Shown: positions 25,501 to 37,725 of the stretch, one piece after another
Layout of the letters: each line of letters begins with the position of its first letter
How positions within the stretch are numbered: position 1 is the first letter of the stretch
Program-made: the position numbers and the translations under genes
Source: Zonotrichia leucophrys gambelii
Lineage: Eukaryota; Chordata; Aves; Passeriformes; Passerellidae
NCBI RefSeq assembly: GCF_028769735.1
Contig: NC_088171.1
Location: forward strand, 131,891,533 to 131,955,532
Length of the DNA stretch: 64,000 nucleotides
Direction of reading: 5' to 3'
Notes under the pieces: model-generated
The model's database searches: none
Seen by the model: only the letters and a program-made list of their open reading frames with translations
Told to the model about the DNA's origin: nothing

Positions 25501-26860
25501 AAACTTGGGCACTTCCAGCTCCTCAGATCAACAACCTGGGCCTGACTGTCCAGTCAAACTGCTTTCTGCCTAGTCTTTATCTCTGGTGTAAATTCTGGAA
25601 TATCCCCTTCTGAAACTCAGCCTGATTCCTCAGAGGTCACACAGAGTACTTCCACCCTGTCACATTGTTCTGCTCCATGTCACAGTGGGATCCTACTCTT
25701 TCAACCATCCACACGAGCATTCTTACAGATGGTGTTCTTACTCTCAAAGAGAATCCCTCTCAGCTCTGCTTGGACAAAGTAATTTGTCAGATCCAGGGGG
25801 CCTCGAGAGGGGACACACTTGGGCAGAAGCCAGGAGGATCTTCTGCAGAGGGCTTCAGGGCATAAGTATACATAGGAATCTTGATATTGAAATTTGCAGT
25901 GGTAAGTAGAAACAATCACTCCCAAAAATGTTCCTTATCAGCCAGCCATAGTAACTAGCAGGGTACAGCATTTGCTGGAAAGAATGAGGTGCCTAGCTAC
26001 TGCCCTGCTTTTCACTTCCCCACATTTTTCTGGTGATGTGGAATCTCAAAGCATTTCTAAAACACCTTTTAGAAATCAACTCTTTTCAAATCCACAAACA
26101 CTCCAGTTCTGAGCATTATAAATGGCCATGCTAATTAAATGCAGCTCAAATAGTGAAAAGAGTTGCAGGGCAGACAAGATCAATGACAAAACACCCTGAG
26201 AGAGCACAGAAGGGGGAAAAGTACTGTAGAAAGGTGATTTATGGTGATTCTCTGGTTGCTGAAGCAGAACAATTATTGAGAATCTTAAGGAGAAAGGAGC
26301 TTTAGGTTGGAAGATTGACGACTGAAAACCATGGGGAAGTAATCCTTTCAGCACCAGCATGGCAGAGCTTCGGTTCGGGGAGGCAGGTCAACGTAGGTCA
26401 GCACTGGCTCTGGAAATGCTGAGCTGGGGAACCTCTCTGGTTGCTTTCTTACACCATGTTGCCTCCTCCTCCTCACCCCTTCTTTGACAAAGGGAAGCCA
26501 GTGCATTTTGGTGTTGTCATTTCACATTCAGCTCCACAATCTAATTCCTAGCCAAAGGCTGCAGCCCTAGGCAGCCTGATGCAAGGGTAAAATAAATTGC
26601 TCCAACATGGTGATTCATACTTCAGCCTAAAGTCAGGACGTTCTTAAATATAGGTAGCATTGGGATTTGTCCCCTGTAAAGGGTCCTTTTGTCATCTTTT
26701 ACCTCAGATAAGCCACTATCACCTTTTAACGCAGAGACATTTCAAGGTCCATCTTATACAAATATGCATTTGTGAGTTACTTTGTGGCCTCCAATAACTT
26801 AATGGGGGGAAAAAAGTGAGAATAAACTTTTATTCAAAGTGACATTGTTATACTTTCCTA
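22546..26860. other. Intergenic, nothing identified
   Basis: Contains a short GAAA-type run near 23420 and several open frames of 60-168 aa (the longest on the minus strand at 24951-25457) without known motifs. Confidence 0.55.
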
Positions 26861-26865
26861 TAGAA

Positions 26866-26947
26866 AGTTGTTCCTGCCCAGGGCAGGGGATTGGAACTAG
26901 ATAATATTTAAGGTCCGTCCCAACCCAAGCTGATCTATGATTCTGTG
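26866..26947 (+). mobile_element. CR1 LINE terminal fragment
   Basis: About 80 bp of CR1 3' end: GGGGATTGGAACTAGATAAT, AAGGTCCGTCCCAACCCAAG and terminal TATGATTCTGTGA. Confidence 0.85.
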
Positions 26948-27223
26948 ACTGCATAATCTGAAAACATTGTATGCAAAACCTGTATCTCCATATTCTACAC
27001 AATAATAATATTCCAGCTTGACCAGTAAACCCATTGCTACAGATGATGAGAATTGGAAAGAGTCAGCATGTTGATTTTTGAACCTCTTAAATTTCTTTTG
27101 GATTAATATAATTGCATATTTGAACAATTGTACTGTTATGTTTGGACAGTTATTTTATGACTATCACAGGGTGTAATTATACATAGTTGTCTCACTTTAA
27201 AGATATCATTGTCTTTGTTTCAG

Positions 27224-27291
27224 GAGGTTTCAGACAGCAATTATTGCAATTGGATGGTGTTCCAATAGCCAGTCTCAAGGAAACTCCTATG
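27224..27291 (+). other. Exon-like island, function unknown
   Basis: 68 bp between a strong acceptor (CTTTGTTTCAG) and a strong donor (ATG|GTGAGT). It is open in one frame, which reads through the acceptor from 27187. I do not recognise the peptide. It could be an exon of a non-coding RNA or an unannotated 5' exon, or a chance pairing of splice signals. Confidence 0.2.
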
Positions 27292-29265
27292 GTGAGTCAA
27301 CCATCAGAAAAACACATCAAGTGTGGTGTTATAATGTCACATAATAGCAAGTCAGTGTCTTTTGCTCATGTTTTAATGACAACCATTTTCAAGGTTTTCA
27401 AAAAGTGTTTCTTATTCACACATAATGATCTGGGTTGCAAAAACACCCTTGGAGAATAAAGCTAATAAAATAAGCAGCAAGTTATTACAAACTCCTTAGC
27501 TTAATTTTATTGTGTGGAAAATAGCAGTTTTCTTGCATGAGGAAGACTGCTGTGGCTTGCAAAGTTCCCAGGTGCCCCTGCAGCTTCCACATTGCTCCAG
27601 TCAAAGGGGTCAATCAGACAGTTGCTGCACTTTCACTGTTGCTGACCTGTGCACCTCTCTGTATTTCACAGGTTGGCTTTATTCAAAAAGTTATATATAG
27701 CTGCAAAGCATTCGTCATTAATCTGGCACCATTTGGATGTCAAGTATTAATCATTAATCTCATTAACCTTTTACATGCTGGGTTTGCATTCTCATTTCCT
27801 TTTCTTGATAGCAAAATAATGTTTGCAAACAAAATGCAAGCTCACTTTTTTCCTCTGTTTCAGAGAAGCATTTTAGAAGTCTCCTGTTGTGCTTCTTTCC
27901 ATCAGAGAGTAAAGCAAACCTGCCCAGCTCAGTGAGCTACTGCACTGCCCCTTGCTCACTGTGACTAATGCAGTTACACCAGAAGGAGGTTTAAAATAAT
28001 TTTGTTAGCATTTGGAGCATGAGGCTTGTCTTCAGCCAGACCTCAGACTGTGCTTTCCACAGCATTTGGATCACTGAAATACCCTTATATAAGCCTAATT
28101 GGCACAATTAGAAGAATGACTCTTTGCAGATGTGTGTTGCTGTAGCAACCTGGGGGGAGGGCAGCCAAAGTGCCCTCCATATTTAGCAAAATAATATTAA
28201 TCATAATAGATAGGTGCACTTTATCCTTTTTGTAAGGCACTTGCTCAGGAGGTAAGTGCCTTAACATGTCCCAACAAGGATCACTGTAATGGAGTGTAAA
28301 TAACATGATGCCAAGCTAAAATTCTGTCAGTAGTAACCAAAATGACATCGAAACAGAAACATAGTCAAATGTTGATCAAATCTTTCAGAATACAGGCAGA
28401 AGGCTTAGCTGTTCAATGCTTTGATTCCACTGCTGTAGGAGCACTGGGGGAGGAAAAGCACCAAAGGCATCCATGGTGGCAGGAAGGGGCCTGTGTTGCT
28501 GAGCTCATCTCAAGTCTTCCTGCTGAAGGCCCCAGAGATTCAGTGGGAGCACTCTTGAAATCCACCTGCCACCTCCTTTGTGTGAGAGGCACTCCATGTT
28601 GCTGGCAGTGGATGTGGATATGTATAAAAGCGTCAGTGGTGCTGGCAGCACCGTGAAACCGTGGCAGATCTCCTGCTTCTCATGTGGAAAGAGTGGGAAC
28701 AGCTGCTTTGCAGAGTGGATCCAAATGGTTTGTTCCTGACTCTACCTTGCCTGTCCCAGTAAAATTGCACATCTCATCCAAGCATCACAGTCTCTTTGAA
28801 GTGTCAAAGGGACCATGTGAATTACCCAGGACTCACGACTTAGGGCTTGTTTTCATAAACTCCTTTGATTTGAAGCCAATGATAAGTCTGGTATGATTGT
28901 TTGCTCATAGTTATTAATTTAACACAGTTTTAAATTTTGTCTTTATGTCTTTGCACCTTGAACAGTCACATTTTGTTGCTACAGAGTACAAGAAAAACCT
29001 GAACTCAGCTCTGACTGGGACTAAATAATGGGATTTCCATTTCTAAGATGAAGAAGCAAGTGACTAGCATGAATAAACAAGCAAATCTGAAAAAAAAAAC
29101 AAACACTCATCTTGTGGATGAACATGGAAAATAGAGATTAAAAGATATCTCAAGAAGTTATCTATACCATCCCACTCTTTACAGATGGATATATTTTTAT
29201 CTCTGTCATTACTGACTGAGTTTTATCTGATCTCTTTTAAAAAGATTTACAATCCCCAGGCAATC
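27292..29265. other. Intergenic, nothing identified
   Basis: No gene-like codon structure, repeat end or RNA fold recognised. Confidence 0.5.
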
Positions 29266-29267
29266 TT

Positions 29268-29640
29268 GCCTAATGCATCACTAGCCTTATTTTTAGAAAG
29301 TTTTTCCTAATGTCTAACCAAAGCCTATTTCTGCTGCAATGGAATGTCTTATTAATCTGTAATATCTTTACTTTTGAAGACTGCTTTCACATTTCTGTTA
29401 GGTTTCTCTTCAATAGAACAAGCACCCCTGTTTATCCAGTCTTCCCGTGTAATGTGTGTTTTTCTAGAACTCTGATCATACACATTGGTCTGCTCTGTAG
29501 CTTGATGAATGTTTTATCTCTCCCAAGCATGGTTGCCCAAGCCAGGCTTGCCAAGTTCCCACTGATCTTTGCCAGTACTGGGGAAAGTGGAGGAATCACT
29601 TCATGCGCTTTATTGCCTCTATTTATATTTGTACCTCTCA
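29268..29640 (-). mobile_element. Ancient CR1-like LINE fragment
   Basis: The stretch TTTTTCCTAATGTCTAACCA and AAGCCTATTTCTGCTGCAAT has the form of an inverted CR1 3' UTR (compare TTCTTCCTAACATCTAATCT at 4187). The rest to about 29640 is more decayed, so the far end is approximate. Confidence 0.5.
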
Positions 29641-32600
29641 CTATGTAGTTTGCTTTTTTTTTGATAGAGTATGCAACATCCAGAATATTTCATCAGGGCT
29701 GTTCCCTACTCATTTGCTCTGTGTTTTTGGCAGAGGATTATTCTTGACCAGACATAAAATATTGGATTTCCTAGTCTTAAATAACCTCTTATTTTTTTCA
29801 GCTATGTAGTTAACTGGTGTGAAATTGCTTGGTTGAATGCTAAGCTTATATTTCTTCCATCTTACTTTCATTTTTTTTTTTAACTTTATCATGCTGGTTT
29901 ATGCCTGGGATCTATAAATCTCCAGCTTTGCTCTAGTTATAGTCCCAGAGCCCAGGTACATTATGTTCATGTGCAGCCTTCCCTTCCCCTGTTCCAGGTA
30001 CGGTGTTATGATTATAGCTGTTTGACCTGTTGCACCATTGGAAGTTCAGCTTGTCCTGATAATAGTGCAGTTATGTTTACTGTCCTTGCAGCTCTGGCCA
30101 TTACATCTCATTACACCATTTTAATAACTCAAACACTGACATCTGAGTGATATTACGTTCCAAAATTCAGATCCAGAGAAAAAGGGTTCTTTCAACTTCA
30201 GTCTTTTATTTATCTGTTCTCTTGAACTGCCTGTTTTCTCACAACACATTCCACACTCTGTCACAACCACTCCTTGTGTTTTTCCAAAAACCCTGGAAGA
30301 CACTGTAAGGCCCTGCTTCAGCCAGAAATTTTTTCATTAAAAAATATTTCTTACACTTCAGCACTTTCACTACAGCAGGATGAAAGGTGTATCTTTAAAA
30401 TATGTTTGGTATCATGCCTTGAAGCACTGGCATAGGTGAGACAAATGGTTTGTATCATATCAGCTGTTAGGGCTGAGCCCTGGGAAATACCAGGTGCTAG
30501 GAGGGCATCATTCTCAAGTTGTCACTTGCTGTAGTACTGTCACTCATGTTTTGGTGTATTTGTTTAAGAATTTAATACTAATTTACTTTCTCTATGTTTT
30601 GGACCTCCCACCTGCTGAATTGTCAGCTGGAAGAATATCCCAAGAGCAGCTCTATTTTGCCTTACCCAGGAACCTTTCCAGCAACTTACAGCCATGTGAA
30701 AAGTTCTTAGGCAGCCTAGAGTAGAAAGGGTTAAATGCAAACAGCTCTCTTGCATCATCCCAGTGGAGTGCCTGGCTGCCCGACCACATCCTACACACGA
30801 GGAGCTCAGGCAGAGTTACACAGTCTGCCCAAAGCCATGCAACAGGTTTGCAACTAAATCTGGAGCTGCAGCTCTCTCATTGCAGTGGCTGCACAACATG
30901 ACCTTGCTAGCAAGTTTTAGTAAAACCTTTGCTGTCACCTGGGGAGTTATATTGTTATGTAGGGAAGCTAAACCTATCTGTGAACATTACCTCTTCCAAG
31001 CCGGAAGGGCACGTGGAAGGGACAATCTGTCCCTTGCCTGAAGGCTTCATTAGCACAAATCTTGAGGAGACTAAGACCTCATAAATTCATTATTGTCCAT
31101 CATTATATTGAAATGCTATCTGAAAAACTAGTTGTAATACCAGATCCTGAGCTGCAGAGATTCAGTAGGCACGGAAGATGCTCACACCTGGCTCCTGTGA
31201 AATGCTTAACCCCACAGACAAGACCTCCCACGTTATTTAGTCATTCAGCCACCCTCAGCTAGCACAGAGTGCTGGTCTTCTTGTGTTGTGAGCTACAGAA
31301 ACATGCATATATGCTGCAATGCACTGCATAAATAGATTATGAAATACACAAAGACACATATATATTTGTATATATCCCATGTTAAAATGGAGTTGGAATG
31401 TGCAAGCTAAGGACACTGTGAAGTATTGACTGCTTTGTTACAAATGTAGTGCCTGAGACCTGGGTGCAGGAAAGTTCATGTCTTTTTTATGCACCATGAT
31501 CACCTCAGCCTCCATTGCAATAGACATTATTTTTTCTGCTCTCAGAAGCCTTTAGCCTTTTTTTTTTTTTAATTGGGACTGGTCTGAGCTATGGTGAGGA
31601 ACATTGGGCTCAGTATTTGTAAGAAGCATCTATGAAAAGAGTAACAATGCAACAATGCAGAATTATGGTGTGTGGCTTTGTACCCTGAAAAGACTCAGAA
31701 ATCTTTCAAAAATAATGGTAGTTTACACTTAGATGTAATCTTATAGTTGAACTCCAAGCACATCTAGGCATATGATATGATTCATATTACTTGGTGCTAA
31801 ACTGATGTTGCTAATTCTTTTGTAACTTGTCACAACAGAACAAAGATAGTGAGCTCTATTTTAGGAAGCATATGAATCAGTGGGAGAGCCAAAAGGAAAC
31901 AAACGGATCACTGGTGAGACTAAAAATGCCTCAGAGATGTGAGCAGTGTGTCTGCTGACTCTGAGGTTGTGCAGAAAAAATTCAAGGAAGGGTTTTAAGC
32001 ATGGCTAGCCACACAAAAAAACCCACATTTTGAGCTGACAATTTAAGGAGGAAGTGATCTTGCACACTGTCCATCTTCCTATGTGATTTAAACAAAAGAT
32101 ATAATACAGACAGACACTGCTTATTCTCTCACTGAATATTATCTGACAGTCTTTAAAAGGTAAATCCAGCTGAGTAAAATAAATTATATGACCAAGGCAA
32201 GTTCCTCCAAAACAACCTCTAATAACTGATGAAGCAGACTTGCCTATACATTGACTGTGTGCTGATCATCCTAACATCACCATTGAAATGAAGAACAAAA
32301 AAAAAAGAAGGATTAATAACGATGGTAATGACCCATCAACATCTGAAGCGTGCAAGAATTTAATAAATGTAACAAATGCATGTTCGATGCCACAGTCAAA
32401 AATTCACAGGTCATTTCCCCTTTGGATATTAAGAACACTTTGCCTGGCTGTGTTAGGTGGGAGGTTTGCTTCTGGAAAGGCTCTCTAATCACATGGCAAA
32501 GAAGAGTATTCCTGGCTGTCCCCAGAGGTACAATAGAGTCTTTTATTACTGAGTGCTGACGGAGAGGACAGGTTCAGGCAAGAATAGTGGAAATGCACTG

Positions 32601-32848
32601 GACTTCTAGTACAAGAGACAAATATAAGAGAGGACAGACAATCCCAATGGAAAATATTTGATGAATGCCTCTGGGCTGAGGAGAGAAATCATTCCCACAA
32701 TGACAAGAAGAGGCATCTGGCTCTGGCTCTCTGCTGGCTGCCATTGTGGTACAGCACTCCATACTGTGATGCCCAACACGCTTTAGCCCAAGCTAACAAT
32801 TCAAATGCTGCCACTGAGGGTGCTCTAGAAAAAAATAGAGTTATTCAG

Positions 32849-32896
32849 ACCACTGAAATCTGTATTGACTTCACCACTGAAATCTGTATTGACTTC
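32849..32896. repeat. Perfect 24-bp tandem duplication
   Basis: The unit ACCACTGAAATCTGTATTGA+CTTC occurs twice back to back (32849-32872 and 32873-32896) with no mismatch, which suggests a recent slippage or duplication. Confidence 0.95.
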
Positions 32897-35419
32897 TGAG
32901 AGGATTTTTATTTTGACTTGAAGAAAAGTGCAGCTAAAGCTTACCATTACTTTTTCAATCTGGCTATGATTTATAATGGCTTCCTGCCAATGGCAATTTG
33001 AAGGCAGAGTTGTACCTGGTTTTGCTCTCAAACAATACAAAAAGCAGGATTTGTGTTTTGACAGTTTTGAAGGAAAATGAGTTTTTTCCTAAAATGCACT
33101 CTGCTGAAAAGGGCAACAGATTGCCTTAAAACAGATTGTGTTAAGATAATAGTTATTCTGAAAATGGAATCCCTCAACTTTTTCAGGTCTGTCTTAGAGG
33201 ATCATATCCAGTAATTTCTGCCTCCTTGGATCTTGCTCAGCCAAATCATGAGTGTTCTAGTCATGTCTAAATTGGATTCTTGAATTTGCTGAATTCATGC
33301 TGTAGAAATACAGTAACAGGTCTCTAACACCTGTTTTGCATAAAAGTCTGGAAAGGCCTGCTTTCACTCAAATTGTAATTTGCTGTTTGAGAAAATAGCA
33401 TTAGAAACTTGTGACTTATAGCAGAAACAATCTATCATCTTGAAGCCAATGTTGCAGAAATCTTTGCACTAAATAAAGTCAGGGGAAGAAGAGCAGTAAA
33501 GTCAGTGCCTGTTTTAGTTGAGACTGATGTTTAAATCTAGAAATCCACTTCAAAAATGGGACTGACATTTGTACAAGCATACAAATGTCAGACTGTGCTT
33601 TTTTAGGCTTGGATCTGTTTAGACTGTTCATGCTCTAAACAGCAGGTTTGAAGTGTTTGTACCTAAATTTGGACAGAAGAGTTTGGGCTCTTTTGAACAG
33701 TAGCTAGTATCTTCTCCATAGGAAAAATAAACAAAAAATCCAAACCAACACAACAGTATTTCATTGTGGTTAATCATAAACTTGAGATATTTTTTAAATT
33801 AGAAACCTTGGCAGCTTCTGCATAATGCATTCAGATGGACAGATCAGGATCTATCTGACAGCTGTGATGTTGCAGTATCACACAGAATCTCTTCCCATAC
33901 AGCACAGGACTTTCTGCCACAGCCAGATGGAAGCTGTAGGGCAAAAGGTTTCAGACTTCATCTTAAGCAGGGTTAAGTTCAGGACATCAGTTTATAGCTT
34001 ACCATTAAACAGAAACTTCCATTTTGGTAGCTGTGCTAGACTGACCTCAAAACAATGGCTCACATCAGCAAAGGTGACTGGTGTGGAGGTTCCTGTACTG
34101 ATATGCCAGGTTTTTTCTGTGTGGGAACAATGGGTGTGTTTATGTAAATCAGAGCGATATCAAGCTGGTTTTTACACATTGTTTGGAAAGAATTCTTATT
34201 TATCTTTGTCTGGAGGATATATCTTGTCCAAAGTTTAGAGGGAGATTATTTTTTTAGTATGTGCAAGCTCTGTTTGGTGTGGTTCTCCCTCGTGCTACTC
34301 AGTATTTCTAATGCAGAGCCAGATCTGCATTCCCACGTACCCCTGAAACAGGCACGGCTGTGGAGCAGGGCCTCTCCCAGAGGCACAACACATGGCAGTG
34401 CTTTGTTGTAGGCTCAATGCACTCATTGTAACTCACAGGTCCTGTGGTAGGAAGGTCACTCTCTACTCCATGGCTAGACACACATTGTGCCTGCTAAATG
34501 CTGCTGTAGGATTTCATCGCAGTGGCAACCCAGACAATAGGTCATGCCTTGCATTAATGGGTAGGATCTTGAAAAATCAATACAATTCAAATAACAGGGG
34601 CCTGCTGCCCAGCCATTTACTGTTCCCAGGTCTCACAGAGCAGCAATGGCTGTGCCATTAAGCTGCCACTGAGCACACAGAAAGTACAGTGTGCTCACTG
34701 CTAACTCATACCAATAAATCCAGAATCATGCACGGGCACGTGTTACTGCAAATATGAATGGTTCCCTTCCTCCAGGCATCTCTTCAGAATATTTTTTCTA
34801 ATACAAATACAAACATCAAATTCCTCAAAGGAAGGCCAGTTTCTGAGTAAATTTTTGTGTCCAAGCAACTGTATCTCTTTTGCTGAGGGCCTGCTCTAAC
34901 AACCATTAGAAACAATAGAAAGGCTAATTTATTTTAAAGGCTTTGGATAAAGCACCTAAGGCCACAACCTGCCCTACTGCAACCACCTGAAAATTTATTG
35001 TTGACCTCAGTGAGTGCAGGATGAAATACCTGGGCTCTTGCTCAGCAGGTATTTGAGTCCACACACACAATTCATTTCATTATAAACCATTCATATGCTT
35101 AAGTACTTGTCAGATATGGAACAAAAGTGTGATGGTTGCCAGGCTGAGAAAGAGAGTAGCTTTCAGAACTGCCTTTCTCCTGCCAACAGCAATGATATTT
35201 GAGAGAAAGAATAAGCAAGTTCATTGTTTCCACCATTTTTTTACAAGAGAGAATTAAGAAATAAGTGAAATGAAAACGGAAGAATTTGAGAGTAACGCTA
35301 CAGGACGAAGAGAGCTTCTATTCCTTCAATTACTTCTCAGGGGACTTTCAAAAATATAAACAGTGACTTTTTATCATCATTAGGAGTCTGTGTCTCAAAT
35401 AAAACCCAAGCTTTCCTAG

Positions 35420-35630
35420 GGCTTGCCTACACTGGAAAAATACATTATGTTAATTGATTAACATTTAATGCTTAATCTAACAGTCAGTACAAACAAAGAC
35501 AAAGGCTTTGACATTTTTTGTTGTTGTTGACCCAAGGTAACCCAGCTGCCAAACATGACAGTTCTTGTCTACACTAAGAGGTTTGTATCACCTTAATTAA
35601 CGTGTTCTAACACAATGTAATTTTGCAATA
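35420..35630. repeat. Possible degenerate DNA-transposon remnant
   Basis: Two related blocks, GGGCTTGCCTACACTGG at about 35421 and TTCTTGTCTACACTAAGAGG at about 35563, resemble the ends of an old short DNA-transposon family seen in birds and reptiles (memory, not checked). Confidence 0.3.
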
Positions 35631-36204
35631 CAGATTAGTCCTTTGGGGCATTTATTCTGTACATTTAATTTTCTGTCTCGCCTATCTTGAATTTGCAGAT
35701 ATGTGCTGCTTCTCCCCTCCCTCTTCCTGAAGCAACTATCATTGAAAACTGAAGAGACTTTGTAAGCATTCTCATTTCTTGCTCAACTTATACACTGAAA
35801 CTCAATCAAATATACTATTTGTTTATGTCCCTTGATAGTGCTGATGTTATAAAAAGAAAGTTGGTCTTTTAGTTCAGGAATGGCTAGTTCTGCATGGAAA
35901 AGTATCATCAAATGCTAGCTAATTGAAGCTTTTGCAAAAATATTACAGATTGTACAGCTAGGCAGCCTCTTGGTGAACTCACACAACCTATTCCCAGCCA
36001 CAGGAAGGAACTTTGCAGCATTTTTCCAAAGTCTACTTTACTTTGTTTTACATAGAGAAGCTTTGTCCTTACCAGAAAATGAAGGGGGGGGAAAAAAGAG
36101 AAAGCAAAAAAGTAGACAAAAAAGATATCATTAAACATTGAGGTTAAAAGATCAAGTTTATCTGGACTCTAGCAACTGACACACTTGTGCTGCACACGTA
36201 GTAT

Positions 36205-36236
36205 TTTATTACAAAATGCTATTATTTTGTAATAAA
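36205..36236. repeat. Perfect 13-bp inverted repeat (hairpin)
   Basis: Arms TTTATTACAAAAT and ATTTTGTAATAAA are exact reverse complements separated by the 6-nt loop GCTATT. Confidence 0.9.
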
Positions 36237-36629
36237 CCAAGTTCCACAGCACAACTGAAACTGTGAAATATCCTAAAATGGTAGGACATGTTGCATGTAA
36301 AATGCTCTTTGCCTACATATCACTGATTTATTTCAGCATCTTCTGAAGGACACAGATCTCTGCCCATCCAGCACTCACTGCAGTCTGAAGTGACTATTAA
36401 CTTTCTGATATACCCAGTTATATTAAGTGGCTGAAGGTGTGCAGCACAACCACACCAGCTCTCCTGGACTGTAATTTCACAGTCTGGAAATTCCTTTCTG
36501 AGAAAAGAGCAGCTAAAACAAAAAGTGCTGCCTCTTCTATCTTTTTCCTAAAAAGATGGAATAAGTGATCTAGTGCATGAGTTCTCTAGGGCTTCACAGC
36601 CCAGCTAAGGTGCTTCAGCCTAATAAATG

Positions 36630-37191
36630 TTGAGAGATGTAACTCCTCTCCTACACTCTGCTCCCCTAAGACTCCACTTGGAGTCCTGGATCTAATCCTC
36701 AGGAAGGACATGGACCTCAGTACAAGAGAGATATGAAGTTCCTGGAGGTCTAGCAGAAAGCTACAAAGGTGGTCAAGGGACTGGAGCATCCTTCATATTA
36801 AGAAGGGCTGAGAATTGGCCCGTTCAGCCCCAAGAGGAGGCACCTGAGAGGGGACCTCACCAATGTCCATCAGTCTCTGAAGGGGGGGTGACAAGAGGAT
36901 GGACCAGGCTCTTCACGGTGGTGCCCAGCAATTGTACAAGAGGCAATGGGCAGAAACTGATGCACAGAAGTTCCACCTGAACATGAGGAAAAACTTCCTA
37001 ACTCTGTGGGTGACTGAGCATGGGAACAGGTTGCCCAGAGAGGTGGTGGAGTCTCCCTAACTGGAGATATCAGGAACTCTCTGCACACAATGCTGTGCCA
37101 TGTGCTCTGGGATGGCCCTGCCTGAGCAGGGAGACGGGACCGGATGACCCTCGGTGCTCCCTTCCAGCCTCTCCTGTTCTGTGATTCTGTG
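36630..37191 (+). mobile_element. CR1 LINE 3' fragment
   Basis: Decayed ORF2 end and 3' region: GGTTGCCCAGAGAGGTGGTG, GGCCCTGCCTGAGCAGGGAG, CTCCCTTCCAGCCTCTCC and terminal GATTCTGTG. Complete at its 3' end; the 5' limit is approximate. Confidence 0.88.
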
Positions 37192-37426
37192 ACCTGTTGG
37201 AGCAAGTTCAGAGGAGTGACACCAAGATGAGTGGAGGGCTGGATCACCTCTCCTGTGAAGAAGAGGCAATCCCTGACAGAGTTGGGATTGTTTAGCCGTG
37301 AGAAGGCTCCAGGGAGACCATGAAGTTTTCCACGGTGAGGGTGGTGAGGCACTGGAACAGGTTTCCCAGAGGAGCTGTGGCTGCCCCATCCCTGGGAGCG
37401 CTCAAGGCCAGGTTATAGGGGGCTGT
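37192..37426 (+). mobile_element. Second CR1 fragment abutting the first
   Basis: Starts at ACCTGTTGGAGCAAGTTCAG directly after the 3' terminus of the previous CR1 and repeats the same part of the element (TTGTTTAGCCGTGAGAAGG, GGTTTCCCAGAGGAGC). It lacks the CR1 tail. It ends about 150 bp upstream of the CACGTG box of the TP53INP1 promoter. Confidence 0.8.
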
Positions 37427-37581
37427 GGGCAGCCCGGTGTGGCGGAGCTGTCCCGGTCCAGGGTCCGGTAACGCCGCCACGGCCCCGCTCCGGCCCGCCC
37501 GATCCGCCCCAGTCCGCGGGGGGCGGAGCGAGGGGCGGGGCGGAGCCGCCGGGCCCCGCCCCCTACGCTCCCCGCCCGCCC

Positions 37582-37589
37582 GTCACGTG
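37582..37589. promoter_or_regulatory. CACGTG E-box (GTCACGTG)
   Basis: Perfect E-box in the TP53INP1 promoter with the GTCACGTG context preferred by USF and by TFEB/TFE3/MITF proteins. Because TP53INP1 works in autophagy, TFEB-type control is a reasonable but untested idea. Confidence 0.5.
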
Positions 37590-37619
37590 CGTTAGCGACA
37601 GGCGGCGGCGGCGCTCATT

Positions 37620-37725
37620 GGCGGAGGGGCGGGGGGGCGTGGCCGGCGGCCGGTCCGTCAGCTGCGCCGGGCCCTGACAACAAAGGGCTCCGCGGAGGCG
37701 GCGGGGCTGGGGCGGTGCGGTGTCG
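37620..37725 (+). other. TP53INP1: TP53INP1 predicted non-coding exon 1
   Basis: Ends at the strong donor TGTCG|GTGAGT (37726-37731) inside the CpG island. The 5' end is a guess placed just after the inverted CCAAT box. The match to the known gene plan (a non-coding exon, then three coding exons) supports it. Confidence 0.45.

Larger units (their letters stand above)
29641..36600. other. Intergenic, no gene identified
   Basis: Mostly AT-rich sequence with a tandem duplication (32849-32896), a hairpin (36205-36236) and a possible degenerate DNA transposon near 35420-35630. Open frames (137 aa at 33825, 89 aa at 34392) lack recognisable domains. Confidence 0.5.
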
